This document shows, one piece after another, positions 22,545 through 30,668 of a stretch of 62,477 bases of DNA. The position numbers and the translations under genes are program-made. Every line of letters starts with the position of its first letter. Position 1 is the first letter of the stretch. The notes under the pieces are model-generated. The model was not told the origin of the DNA and did no database searches. It saw only the letters and a list, made by a program, of their open reading frames with translations. The stretch lies in the NCBI GenBank assembly GCA_035477115.1, contig DATIKW010000008.1:1-62477 (forward strand), in the 5' to 3' direction. Source of the DNA: UBA995 sp035477115. Lineage in GTDB: Bacteria > Bacillota > Sulfobacillia > UBA995.

Positions 22545-23423
22545 GGCCGGCTCGGCCACGAACGCCCTTGCCGTGGCCGCCACCTTGGTCGCCGCTTGAC
22601 ATGCTTGGCCAGCGTCGTCTCGTTTGTATTCCTCAGCCGGTATCCACAAGTGGTCACCGGCTATGCCTGGGTAGCGGCTGAGACTGACCTCGGGTTCCAT
22701 TCTTGCCGATATCGTGGCCGCCTCAAGGAGGTCCGGTTGCCAACTGGCAGGGAAATCGCCGTTGTCGAGCATCTTCATCAGCATCTCTCCGACAGCATGG
22801 GTCTTCGGGAAGATCCCCTTGGCCATCAGCACTGCCTTGAGACATTTCTCGACCGCCTGCTGAAAATGGTAGACGGCCTTGTCATAGAAAGCCTCGTGGG
22901 CCAATAACTCACCGATGGCCAGGTCTCGCTCCCCGTCTTTGAGCATGGCCGAGGCAAAGTCCCTATTGCTGATCCTGGATAAAGGCGTCGCTACGCCCTG
23001 CCGGACCGGGAAAGCCCATCCATCCCTCAGCTTCTTGATGCCTCTCTGTCTGACATACTCCCTCGTCTCGGCCATGAGGTCTTTCAGGAAGTCGGCTTCG
23101 TCGAGGATGACCACCCCCTCCTCGGCAATATCCAGAAAAAGGGGATTATGGTTCTCGAAATTGGACACCGTCTCCTCCCTGGTGAGCAGGAGCAGGTCCA
23201 AATGCAGCCCGGGGAGGGCCCTTTTGATCGCGACTATCTCCGCTCCGCGCCGATGACGCCGGGGATGGATGCCCTCGGCAACGAGGAGCACATCAAGATC
23301 GGATGATGAAGAAGCGAGGCCTTTGACCTGCGAGCCAAAAGCCGCAGCCCCGATGACCCTGAAGGGGAGTGAAGCCGCCTTGAGCGCAGAGCCCATTCCC
23401 CTTGGCGAAAAGTCTTCGGTCAT
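22218..23423 (-). CDS. Fused MNT-type nucleotidyltransferase and HEPN domain protein, with antisense tail
   Basis: 401 residues. Residues 1-115: minimal nucleotidyltransferase with AAAFGSQVKGLASSSSDLDVLLV (GSx10DxD) and a third acidic strand HLDLLLL. Residues 165-293: HEPN helices (DLAIGELLAHEAFYDKAVYHFQQ, KCLKAVLMAKGIFPKTH). In related two-gene modules the MNT protein restrains a HEPN RNase; in this fused arrangement a role in stress or nucleic-acid binding is possible. The HEPN body ends at residue 293, exactly where the frame enters the antisense of the SCP2 gene; residues 294-401 (His/Pro-rich) are not family-like, so the natural stop has probably been lost. ATG with GGAGG 7 bases upstream. 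Confidence 0.75.
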   Translation of the reverse strand: MTEDFSPRGMGSALKAASLPFRVIGAAAFGSQVKGLASSSSDLDVLLVAEGIHPRRHRRGAEIVAIKRALPGLHLDLLLLTREETVSNFENHNPLFLDIAEEGVVILDEADFLKDLMAETREYVRQRGIKKLRDGWAFPVRQGVATPLSRISNRDFASAMLKDGERDLAIGELLAHEAFYDKAVYHFQQAVEKCLKAVLMAKGIFPKTHAVGEMLMKMLDNGDFPASWQPDLLEAATISARMEPEVSLSRYPGIAGDHLWIPAEEYKRDDAGQACQAATKVAATARAFVAEPASGDQRFDSLHDGGYVLAVFRGAVHHQHPPSHRLDIVHLAGQHQESGVDRREPHVDEGPPPQIESFPRFGLALAHAEISRGAAGLDRPLEDAIRHLRREPPHSRITYPI

Positions 23424-23426
23424 CGG

Positions 23427-23750
23427 TCAACCTCCCCGAGCCGGCCCGAGGCTCAGGTATCCCTTATCGAGGAGTTTCGCCAGGTGTTGCTCGAGCGCCC
23501 CCGCCGTGTCCACCCCGTATTGCTCCTCAAGCACGTACATCATGGTGATGGCGGTCTGGGCGACGTCCAAGAGGTCAAGGGCGACGCGGCCCAGGGCCGG
23601 TCCCCGCTCATTCTCCGCCCGGAGGGTCAGGATGGTCTTTGCCAGTTCGCCCGCTTCCTCCATCAGCTTCAGGGCCGTGCCCTCCAGGGTCGGCTCCAAG
23701 CGGTTGAGTCGTGGCAGAGCGATGGTTCGGGTGTTCACGGAGTTCAACAT
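23427..23750 (-). CDS. MazG-like all-alpha nucleotide pyrophosphohydrolase-fold protein
   Basis: 107 residues. The pattern LKLMEEAGELAKTI, a spacer, then ALDLLDVAQTAITMMYVLEEQYG matches the MazG/MazG-like EExxE...ExxD helix arrangement, though the second acidic pair is partly changed (LLD). Such enzymes hydrolyse (d)NTPs to monophosphates. The ATG has AGGAGGGGACC before it. The gene lies inside the last 143 bases of the dCMP deaminase frame and 3 bases before the MNT-HEPN gene. The pairing with dCMP deaminase suggests pyrimidine nucleotide housekeeping. Confidence 0.75.
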   Translation of the reverse strand: MLNSVNTRTIALPRLNRLEPTLEGTALKLMEEAGELAKTILTLRAENERGPALGRVALDLLDVAQTAITMMYVLEEQYGVDTAGALEQHLAKLLDKGYLSLGPARGG

Positions 23751-24204
23751 GGTCCCCTCCTCTCACGCACTCCACGCCCGCCTCCTCCAACAGCTCATGG
23801 GCGAGCTGGTCGGGGTAGGAGTCGATGAATACCACCTTCCTGACGCCCGCATTGATCAACATCTTGGCGCAGATGACGCAAGGGGCGGACGTGCAGTACA
23901 GGGTCGACCCTTGCACGCTTATCCCATGCAGCGCCGCCTGCACCAGCGCATTCTGCTCCGCGTGCAGTCCCCGGCACAGGTCATGCCGCTCTCCCGACGG
24001 CACGCCCAGCCGTTCCCGCACGCATCCCGCCTGGCTGCAGTGCTCCAAACCAGCCGGGGCGCCGTTGTAGCCGGTGGTGAGGATCCGCTTGTCACGGACC
24101 ACGATCGCCCCGACTTGGCGGCGAAGGCAGGTGGAACGGCTGGCCACCGCCCGGGTGATTCCCAGGAAATAAGCATCCCAGCTCGGACGGGATTTCGGGC
24201 TCAA
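23608..24204 (-). CDS. comEB: Deoxycytidylate (dCMP) deaminase
   Basis: 198 residues. Zinc-dependent deaminase making dUMP for thymidylate synthesis. Zinc ligands: His and catalytic Glu in LHAEQNALVQ, Cys pair in SAPCVICAKM; TGYNGAPAGLEHC is the dCMP-deaminase loop. The normal protein ends near residue 150; that is where the MazG-like start (23750) appears, and the remaining 47 residues (GADPGGHGPEADGGSGR) are just the other frame of that gene. A mutated stop codon is likely. ATGA overlap with rpiB upstream. Confidence 0.92.
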   Translation of the reverse strand: MSPKSRPSWDAYFLGITRAVASRSTCLRRQVGAIVVRDKRILTTGYNGAPAGLEHCSQAGCVRERLGVPSGERHDLCRGLHAEQNALVQAALHGISVQGSTLYCTSAPCVICAKMLINAGVRKVVFIDSYPDQLAHELLEEAGVECVRGGDHVELREHPNHRSATTQPLGADPGGHGPEADGGSGRTGKDHPDPPGGE

Positions 24205-24644
24205 TGCCGGTAGCGCTCCTCGATCGCCGACAGTTTGGCCACCCGGCGTTGGTGCCTGCCGGCCTGAGGGGTGGCGCTAAGCCAGGTCCGGACGACCTCC
24301 AGCGCCAGCCCGCTGCCGATGACTCGGGCGCCCAGTGCCAGCACGTTGGCGGCATTATGCTCTCGAGCCAGGCGGGCGGTGAAGGTATCGTGCGCCACCG
24401 CCGCCCGTATGCCGGGCACCTTGTTGGCGGCAATAGCCATGCCCGCGCCGGTCCCGCATACCAGGATGCCGAGGTCGGCTTCGCCCCGGCGGATGGCTTC
24501 CGCCACGGCCACCGCGAGGTCCGGGTAATCGACCGGACCGCTCTCGAACGTGCCCAGATCCTGCCAGGTCTCGCCGGGGAGTGCGGCCATGAGCGTCCGT
24601 TTGAGGTCCAGACCCGCGTGGTCGCAGGCAATAGCCAGTCTCAT
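24201..24644 (-). CDS. rpiB: Ribose-5-phosphate isomerase B
   Basis: 147 residues. Interconverts ribose 5-phosphate and ribulose 5-phosphate. Conserved: IACDHAGLDLKRTL, VDYPDLAVAVAEA, catalytic Cys in ILVCGTGAGMAIAANKV, and HDTFTARLAREHNAANVLALGARV. ATG 24644 gives the family N-terminus MRLAIACDHAG and an ATGA overlap with the upstream phosphatase; ATG 24656 is an alternative. This RpiB-YwlE-TsaC-PrmC-PrfA order is typical of Bacillota. Confidence 0.96.
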   Translation of the reverse strand: MRLAIACDHAGLDLKRTLMAALPGETWQDLGTFESGPVDYPDLAVAVAEAIRRGEADLGILVCGTGAGMAIAANKVPGIRAAVAHDTFTARLAREHNAANVLALGARVIGSGLALEVVRTWLSATPQAGRHQRRVAKLSAIEERYRH

Positions 24645-25141
24645 GTTCGGTGGCATCCCATCAGCTTATCCGCAACCCGGTCAACCAACCGCTGGAGATG
24701 GTCGGCGGTGGTTCGATAGACATCAATCCCCATGCCCAGCGGGTCGGGGATATCCAGTCCCTCGGCACCGGGCAGGCAGGTCGGACACGTGGCGTACTCC
24801 ACGAGGGTGAACACCCGGTCGGCTGCGCCGGGAACGAGGTCGATCACCATTTGCCGCTGGGATCGGGTCATGGTCAGCACCAGATCCGACTGGGCCACCA
24901 GTTCCTGGGAAATGGGCTGGGCGTGGTGGGCGCTGAGATCCAGTCCGCGTTCGGCCATCACCTGCACCGCCGGGGCGGCAGCCGGGTCGCCCGCCCGTGC
25001 CGCCGTGCCGGCAGAGGACACCGGGCAATCACCCCCCAGCCGCGCGGCCAGCAGGGTGGCCGCCATCGGGCTGCGGCAGGTGTTGCCCGCACATACCAGG
25101 AGGACTTTCGGGCAGGGCTGGGCGTTTCGGTCCATCGCCAT
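24641..25141 (-). CDS. ywlE: Low-molecular-weight phosphatase, protein-arginine-phosphatase type
   Basis: 166 residues. P-loop CAGNTCRSPMA contains the nucleophilic Cys and Arg; general-acid Asp is in LDIPDPLGMGIDVYR. The residue after Asn is Thr, as in Bacillus YwlE, where this Thr favours phospho-arginine over the Ile of tyrosine phosphatases. I therefore prefer arginine phosphatase. In Bacillus it opposes the McsB arginine kinase; no mcsB is visible in this window. Its ATG forms TAATG with the tsaC stop. Confidence 0.9.
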   Translation of the reverse strand: MAMDRNAQPCPKVLLVCAGNTCRSPMAATLLAARLGGDCPVSSAGTAARAGDPAAAPAVQVMAERGLDLSAHHAQPISQELVAQSDLVLTMTRSQRQMVIDLVPGAADRVFTLVEYATCPTCLPGAEGLDIPDPLGMGIDVYRTTADHLQRLVDRVADKLMGCHRT

Positions 25142-26184
25142 TATTGTACACCAGATCCCGGCGGCGGGCCAGGAATCAGATCGGCCGCCCTCGCCAGGCG
25201 GTCGCGGATGGCCCGGCCCAGCCCTACGGAGGGGAAGTCACAATCGACGAGGATCACATCCACGCCCGCCTCATCCACGGCCCTCAACCCCGCGTATAGC
25301 CCGGCCGCGACGGCTGCTAGGTCCGCCCGGGACCCCATGGACCTCACCACGTCAGCACCGAGGTCCGCTCCGGCCAGCTCGGCGGTGAGGAGGGCACCCA
25401 CCCGGAGACCTTCCGCGCGCAGACGGATCACCATCGCCTTCAAAGCGGCGTGGGCGCCGCTGCCGGCCCCCTCGACCGGCACTACCCGAGCCCGGGGGGC
25501 GTAATGGCGGTGGCGGATCCCCGGCGAGCGAGCGGGTCCGGCCGCCAGCCCCGCCACGCACGTTTCCGGCAAGATCCGCCGCAGATCTTCAAGCGATATG
25601 CCGCCTGGCCGCAATACCGCTGGAGGATCGACCGTGAGGTCGAGGACGGTGGACTCGAGACCCACCCGGGTTGGGCCGGCATCGAGCAGGCCGTCGATTC
25701 GCCCATCCAGGTCGGCCAACACGTGGTCGCCGGTGGTGGGGCTGGGTCTCCCCGACCGGTTGGCGCTGGGAGCGGCCAGGGGCACGCCGGCCCGCCGGAT
25801 CAGCCCCTGCGCCACCGGGTGGTCCGGCACGCGGACGGCCAGCGTATCCAGCCCGCAGGATACCTCGGGCGCGATGGCCGGCACCCGGGGGATGACCAGG
25901 GTGAGCGGACCGGGCCAGAACGAGGCCGCGAGGCGCCGAGCCGTGGCGGACAAGGAAGGCAGGTCTCCGGCAGCAGCGAAGTGGACGATCAGGGGATTGT
26001 CCGGCGGCCGTCCCTTGGCCTGGAAAATGCCATGCACAGCACGAGGACTCGTGGCATCGGCACCCAAACCGTACACGGTCTCGGTCGGAAAGGCCACCAG
26101 CCCTCCCCGGCGCAGGATGCTTGCGGCCTCTGCCAGTGCCGCCGGGTCGGGATGCTCGGGCTTGACGTACCACACGCGCGTCAT
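25141..26184 (-). CDS. tsaC: L-threonylcarbamoyladenylate synthase (Sua5/TsaC)
   Basis: 347 residues from ATG 26184 (ATGA overlap with prmC); a frame to 26613 lies antisense of prmC and is rejected. The YrdC domain comprises GGLVAFPTETVYGLGADA, IFQAKGRPPDNPLIVH, WPGPLTLVI and VRVPDHPVA; the C-terminal Sua5 domain starts near SPGIRHRHYAPRARVV. It condenses threonine, bicarbonate and ATP to threonylcarbamoyl-AMP for the universal t6A37 modification of tRNA. Its position in the prfA-prmC operon is conserved across Bacillota. Confidence 0.96.
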   Translation of the reverse strand: MTRVWYVKPEHPDPAALAEAASILRRGGLVAFPTETVYGLGADATSPRAVHGIFQAKGRPPDNPLIVHFAAAGDLPSLSATARRLAASFWPGPLTLVIPRVPAIAPEVSCGLDTLAVRVPDHPVAQGLIRRAGVPLAAPSANRSGRPSPTTGDHVLADLDGRIDGLLDAGPTRVGLESTVLDLTVDPPAVLRPGGISLEDLRRILPETCVAGLAAGPARSPGIRHRHYAPRARVVPVEGAGSGAHAALKAMVIRLRAEGLRVGALLTAELAGADLGADVVRSMGSRADLAAVAAGLYAGLRAVDEAGVDVILVDCDFPSVGLGRAIRDRLARAADLIPGPPPGSGVQ

Positions 26185-27032
26185 CCCGGCAACTCGCCGA
26201 ATACGGCCCGGCGATGCCCCGCAAGATCGCTGAGCGAAACCAGCCGGTCGAAGCCGGCGGCCGCCAGGATCGCCGTCACCGCGCCTGCCTGACCTGCCCC
26301 CACTTCCACGCCCATCCACCCGCCCGGCGCGAGGAGCGCGGCGGCTTGCCGGCCCAGTATGCGATAGGATCGCAGCCCATCCGGGCCTCCGTCCAGGGCC
26401 AGGGTTGGTTCCCAGTCCCGCACGGAAAGGGGAAGCCGGCCCAGATCGCCGGCCGGCACGTAGGGCGGATTTGCCACCACCCCGGTGAAGCTGCCGTGCA
26501 GCCCGGCCGCGAGGAGAGGTTCGAGATGATCGCCCTGCCGGAGCACTACCCGGTCGGCAACGCCATGGCCTGACGCATTGCGGCGGGCCACCGCCAGCGC
26601 GCTGCGGCAACAATCGGTCGCGTGAATCACCGATCCGCGCCCGTAGTACGCCAGCGCCACGGCCACCGCCCCCGACCCCGTACCCATCTCCGCCAAGGTG
26701 ACCGGGCGTCCATCGGTCCGGCGGAGGGCTTCTTCCACCAGGACTTCCGTCTCGGGTCGCGGTATCAGCACCGTCCGGTCCACTTCGAACTCCAGGGACA
26801 TGAACTCGCGCCGGCCCAAGATGTAAGCGATCGGCTCGCCCCTGAACCGGCGGACCAGACCTCCATGGTAACGCTCCTCGACTTCGGCCGGTAACTCATC
26901 ATCCCGTTTCGCCAGGAGTTGCGCCCGGGAGCACCCCATGGCCCAGGCGAGCAGCAACTCGGCCTCCAACCGGGGGCTGTCCCTCCCGTCCCGACCGGTC
27001 AGCCCGGCGCGGAGGGCGTCGGCGATGGTCAC
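26181..27032 (-). CDS. prmC: Release factor glutamine methyltransferase
   Basis: 283 residues. N-terminal helical substrate-binding domain (SPRLEAELLLAWAMGCSRAQLL; EPIAYILGRREFMSLEF), then a SAM-binding Rossmann domain (EMGTGSGAVAVALA) and the catalytic VANPPYVP motif. It methylates the GGQ glutamine of RF1/RF2. GTG or ATG overlap with prfA by 4 bases couples the modifying enzyme to its substrate. Confidence 0.97.
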   Translation of the reverse strand: MTIADALRAGLTGRDGRDSPRLEAELLLAWAMGCSRAQLLAKRDDELPAEVEERYHGGLVRRFRGEPIAYILGRREFMSLEFEVDRTVLIPRPETEVLVEEALRRTDGRPVTLAEMGTGSGAVAVALAYYGRGSVIHATDCCRSALAVARRNASGHGVADRVVLRQGDHLEPLLAAGLHGSFTGVVANPPYVPAGDLGRLPLSVRDWEPTLALDGGPDGLRSYRILGRQAAALLAPGGWMGVEVGAGQAGAVTAILAAAGFDRLVSLSDLAGHRRAVFGELPG

Positions 27033-28105
27033 CCCTGCGCGGTGGCCCGGGCTAATCGTTCGGCCTCTTCTCGGGCCATCAGCGCCTCGATCAACGGATC
27101 GAGGTCGCCTTGCAGGACGGCGTCCACTTTGTGCCAGGTCTGCTTGAGGCGGTGGTCGGTGATCCGGCTGTCGGGGAAATTGTAGGTGCGAATTTTCTCG
27201 CTGCGTTCGGCGGTGCCGACCTGCGCGCGCCGGGCACGGGCCTGTTCCTCGTCTTGCTGCCGGGTGGCCAGCTCGAGCAAGCGAGCCCGAAGCACTTTGA
27301 TGGCCCGTTCTTTGTTCTTGTGCTGAGACTTCTCATCCTGGCAGGATACGACCAGACCGGTGGGCAAGTGGGTGACGCGGACGGCGGATTCCGTCTTGTT
27401 GACGTGCTGGCCGCCGGGCCCGCTGGCACAGAAAGTCTCGATCGCCAACTCGTCGGGGGCGATGCTCACCTCCACCTCTTCCGCCTCGGGCAGCACGGCC
27501 ACGGTGGCGGTCGAGGTATGAATCCGCCCGGATGCCTCGGTCGAAGGCACTCGTTGTACCCGGTGGACTCCCCGCTCATGCTTCAGGTAACTGAAAGCCC
27601 GGTGGCCTTGGACCATGAAGATGATCTCCTTGAAGCCGCCGATGCCGGTGGGGTTGGAGGACAGGAGTTCCACCCGCCAGCCATGCCGCTCGGCGAAGCG
27701 GGAGTACATGCGGTACAGGTCGGCAGCGAACAGGCCAGCCTCATCGCCACCCGTGCCTGCCCGGATCTCGACGATGACGTTCTTGTCGTCGGCCGGATCG
27801 CGGGGCACCAGGAGTTCCTTCAGCCGGCTTTCCTTGGCGGCACATTCTTGCTCCAGATCGGTCAACTCGGCTTCGGCCAGGGCTCGCAGTTCCTCGTCGG
27901 TCGTCTCTTTGCCGACCTGTCGGGTATCATCCCGCCGGCGAACCGCCTCTTTGTACTGGGCGTACGCCTCTACTACTTCCTCCAGCCGCCGATACTCCCG
28001 GGCCAGCCGGCGCCATTCATCTTGCCGAGCGATGGTCGCGGGATCGGCAAGCAGACGCCCCACTTCCTCGTAGCGCGCCTCAAATTCGGAGAGCACGGGC
28101 AGCAC
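27029..28105 (-). CDS. prfA: Peptide chain release factor 1
   Basis: 358 residues. GGQ motif in CASGPGGQHVNKTESAVR, codon-recognition PxT-type segment in VQRVPSTEASGRIHTS, and an RF1-type N-terminal helical domain. It terminates at UAA and UAG. The next gene (prmC) methylates this GGQ glutamine. Located 5 bases after the DUF1385 gene. Confidence 0.98.
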   Translation of the reverse strand: MLPVLSEFEARYEEVGRLLADPATIARQDEWRRLAREYRRLEEVVEAYAQYKEAVRRRDDTRQVGKETTDEELRALAEAELTDLEQECAAKESRLKELLVPRDPADDKNVIVEIRAGTGGDEAGLFAADLYRMYSRFAERHGWRVELLSSNPTGIGGFKEIIFMVQGHRAFSYLKHERGVHRVQRVPSTEASGRIHTSTATVAVLPEAEEVEVSIAPDELAIETFCASGPGGQHVNKTESAVRVTHLPTGLVVSCQDEKSQHKNKERAIKVLRARLLELATRQQDEEQARARRAQVGTAERSEKIRTYNFPDSRITDHRLKQTWHKVDAVLQGDLDPLIEALMAREEAERLARATAQG

Positions 28106-28110
28106 GGCGG

Positions 28111-28965
28111 TCAGTCCTCCGTTGTGACCGCCTTCAGGGCGGCCAGAGCCACTTCCACCTGGTCATCGCCGGGCTCCCGGGCGGTGAGCCGCTGGAGCCA
28201 TAGGCCCGGCAAGGCCATGGCGCGAACCAGCGGATGCCGGGAGCGCCCGGAGAGGCGGATGGCCTCGTAGGCAATGCCGGCCACCACCGGCAGCAAAGCC
28301 AGCCGGAGTAGAAGTCGCTGCCACAGCGAAGGCCAGCCGAAGAAGGCGAATACCAGCACGCTGACGGCCGCCACGAAGAGGAGGAAACTCGTGCCGCATC
28401 GGGGGTGAAGTATCGGCAGCCCCCGGGAGGCGGCGACGGTGCGCTCGCCGCCTCTCTCCACGAGGTGAATCACACGATGTTCCGCCCCATGGTAGGCGAA
28501 GATGCGCCCGATGTCGGGTATCCGGGCGATGGCGGCGACGTAGCCCACCAGAATGGTCAGGCGCAGTACCCCTTCGGCCAGATTCCGGGCGGCGGGCCAG
28601 GTCAGCCAGGCGGAGATGCCGCCGACCGCAACCGTGGGTAGGAGCATGAAAAGCCCTACGGCCATTATCGAGGCCAGACCGATGATCGTGGCGCCTTGCC
28701 AAGGAGACAGCCGTTCCTCGCCCGCGGCCTCGGCGGAGATGAGCAATGCCCGCACGCCCAGACCCAGCGAGTCTACCAGGGCAACTACACCCCGCAGGAA
28801 TGGCAGGCGCCACCCGATCCAGCGCTCGCCGGCCGGCGTGAGCCGCTGGCGGTGCACGAACAGGCTCCCATCCGTGCGGCGCACGGCGATGGCCATGGCG
28901 CGGGATCCGCGGAGCATGACGCCTTCGATGACGGCCTGCCCACCATATAAGGGTGCCTGGTTCAA
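28111..28965 (-). CDS. DUF1385 (YqhQ-type) membrane protein
   Basis: 284 residues. N-terminal GGQAVIEGVMLRG and YHGAEHRVIHLVERGGERTV are the diagnostic DUF1385 motifs; HPRCGTSFLLFVA leads into the C-terminal helices. About four to five transmembrane segments (SIMAVGLFMLLPTVAVGG; VLRLTILVGYVAAIA; LLFVAAVSVLVFAFFG; LALLPVVAGIAYEAI). The function is not established. In Bacillota it is commonly found between rpmE and prfA, as here. Confidence 0.93.
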   Translation of the reverse strand: MNQAPLYGGQAVIEGVMLRGSRAMAIAVRRTDGSLFVHRQRLTPAGERWIGWRLPFLRGVVALVDSLGLGVRALLISAEAAGEERLSPWQGATIIGLASIMAVGLFMLLPTVAVGGISAWLTWPAARNLAEGVLRLTILVGYVAAIARIPDIGRIFAYHGAEHRVIHLVERGGERTVAASRGLPILHPRCGTSFLLFVAAVSVLVFAFFGWPSLWQRLLLRLALLPVVAGIAYEAIRLSGRSRHPLVRAMALPGLWLQRLTAREPGDDQVEVALAALKAVTTED

Positions 28966-28969
28966 GGTT

Positions 28970-29173
28970 TCACTTCATCCCATACTTGCGCTTGAACCGC
29001 TCGACGCGTCCGGCAGTGTCCACGATCCGCTGCTGGCTACCAGTGTAGAAGGGATGGCAGTGGGAGCAGATCTCCACCCGGATGGCCTTCCGGGTGGAAC
29101 CGACCCGGTAACTGGCGCCGCAGGCGCAAGTCGCGGTGATTTCATGATAGGCGGGATGGATCTTCTCTTTCAA
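28970..29173 (-). CDS. rpmE: 50S ribosomal protein L31, zinc-binding form
   Basis: 67 residues from a TTG at 29173 (GAGGTG upstream), giving KEKIHPAYHEI after the initiator, the family N-terminus. TCACG and EICSHCHPFYTG hold the Zn-ligand cysteines, so this is the zinc-containing (C+) form. Ends KRKYGMK. A sigma-A promoter lies 39 bases upstream. It is the first gene of the long translation-linked operon down to 22.2 kb. Confidence 0.95.
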   Translation of the reverse strand: MKEKIHPAYHEITATCACGASYRVGSTRKAIRVEICSHCHPFYTGSQQRIVDTAGRVERFKRKYGMK

Positions 29174-29211
29174 GGCCGACACCTCGCTCGTCACCTGGAA
29201 AACGCGCGTCC

Positions 29212-29240
29212 ATTATAGCACGGGGGTATCCGCTCGGCAA
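29212..29240 (-). promoter_or_regulatory. Sigma-A promoter of the rpmE-prfA-tsaC operon
   Basis: Minus-strand TTGCCG (29235-29240), 17-base spacer, perfect TATAAT (29212-29217). It lies in the only gap upstream of rpmE and within a divergent MNT fragment. It should drive up to ten genes. Confidence 0.8.
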
Positions 29241-29248
29241 CCCATTCT

Positions 29249-29590
29249 GTACGGGTCTTTTGGCTTCAACAGGACAAACTGATTGAGGAAATTCGGAAAC
29301 TGGCGGAAGAGGTCGGCACACGGAATCCGGCTGTAAAAGAGATTGTGCTCTTCGGGTCCCTCGTCCAAAGAAGAGGAGTACCGGGGAGCGATGCCGATCT
29401 GCTCATTGTGCTGTGGAGAGACGATAGGCCCTTTCCCGAAAGGATTGACGAGTGGCTGGGCGAGTTTGACCTCGACTTCCCGGTGGAGGTTTTCCCGTAT
29501 ACGGTAGAAGAACAGGGCAATCCGCTGGCACAGGAAGCGCTCAGCAAAGGGATGAGGTTGTACGCCGCCATAGCTCCCCCCCAAAGCTGA
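29249..29590 (+). pseudogene. MNT-type minimal nucleotidyltransferase lacking a start codon
   Basis: The open frame has NTase motifs KEIVLFGSLVQRRGVPGSDADLLIVL (GSx9-10DxD) and the third acidic strand FPVEVFPYTVEE, and the C-terminus GMRLYAAIAP is complete. The N-terminal helix (LIEEIRKLAEEVGTRNPAVKE) is also present, but no ATG, GTG, TTG or well-placed CTG precedes it; the first GTG (29345) falls inside the catalytic GS strand and would destroy the enzyme. A GTA at 29249 (VRVFWLQQDK) sits where family members start. No HEPN partner follows. I read this as a recently inactivated orphan or one with an unrecognised start. Confidence 0.55.
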
Positions 29591-29744
29591 TCCCCCCAGT
29601 ACGAAAGTCCCCGCCCTACTGCACTTCTGTCGACCATGCGCCAGCACCGCTCTCTCGCCGTGAGAATAGCCTTCGCCCGACCATGCCATGCTAGGGGCGA
29701 ACTTGTCCTTGATGCGGTCCCATTCCCGGCAAGAGAAGGGAAGG

Positions 29745-30668
29745 ATGACTACTCCAAGTAGGGGTGACGGCAGCGCCGTGTCAAGTACTGATCATCCCAT
29801 CCGGAATCTGATCGGCCTGGCAACATTACTGCTGGTTCTGGCCGCGGGCTCTCCCGGTCCGGAGCGGGCACTTGTCGGGTCGCCGGGGTTCGAGCGCCTG
29901 GGCCAGGGAGGGCCAAGTACGCCCATCGCCAGCCCGCCCGCCGGGCCGAAGACCCACATCGTGGCGCCAGGGGAGAATCTTTCGCTGGTGGCGATGAGGC
30001 ATGGCCTCACCGCCGCCGTGATCGCCCGGGCCAACGGTTTGACTAACCCGCACTTCATCCGGGTCGGTCAACGACTGACCATCCCGGGCGCCGGCGATGA
30101 GAGCGCAACTCACCGGGTCCGGTCGGGCGACACCCTTTGGGACCTGAGTCGCCGTTTCGGCGTATCCGCCGAAGCGATCGCCCGGGCCAACGGGCTCCGC
30201 AATCCTTCGCACGTGCGGATTGGGCAGGTGCTGGTCATCCCTCGAGGAAAGGGGGTGGCGCCCGCCATTGGAGTGCAATTCATCTGGCCGGTGGCCGGGA
30301 GAATCAGTTCACCGTTCGGGCCACGGTGGGGTCGCCTGCATACCGGTTTGGACATCGCCGCCCCGACGGGGACGCCCATTCGGGCCGCGGCCGCCGGAGT
30401 GGTCACCACTTCGCGTTGGCTGGCCGGTTATGGTCGAACGGTGATCCTGCGCCACGAGGACCGCACGTTGACCCTGTACGCTCATGCGTCCAAGCTGCTG
30501 GTGCGGTCGGGGCAAACCGTCGAGCAGGGCCAGATCATCGCGCGCGTGGGGTCGAGCGGCAACTCTACCGGCCCTCACCTGCACTTTGAAGTGATCGTCC
30601 ACGGGCGCCCGCGCGACCCCCTGGCCTATCTGCGCGGCCAGGGTCGAGCTAGCGTTCCCGCGCCATGA
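29745..30668 (+). CDS. LysM-domain M23 peptidoglycan endopeptidase
   Basis: 307 residues from ATG 29745 (AGAAGGGAAGG upstream). One N-terminal hydrophobic segment (LIGLATLLLVLAAG) acts as signal or anchor; two LysM repeats (IVAPGENLSLVAMRHGLT...; RVRSGDTLWDLSRRFGVS...), then an intact M23 domain: FGPRWGRLHTGLDIAAP (His and Asp zinc ligands), YAHASKL, and GPHLHFEV (HxH). Unlike the SpoIIQ-like protein, every catalytic residue is present. It likely cleaves peptidoglycan cross-bridges in the envelope. Its 3' end overlaps the rho gene by 20 bases, tail to tail. Confidence 0.93.
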   Translation: MTTPSRGDGSAVSSTDHPIRNLIGLATLLLVLAAGSPGPERALVGSPGFERLGQGGPSTPIASPPAGPKTHIVAPGENLSLVAMRHGLTAAVIARANGLTNPHFIRVGQRLTIPGAGDESATHRVRSGDTLWDLSRRFGVSAEAIARANGLRNPSHVRIGQVLVIPRGKGVAPAIGVQFIWPVAGRISSPFGPRWGRLHTGLDIAAPTGTPIRAAAAGVVTTSRWLAGYGRTVILRHEDRTLTLYAHASKLLVRSGQTVEQGQIIARVGSSGNSTGPHLHFEVIVHGRPRDPLAYLRGQGRASVPAP

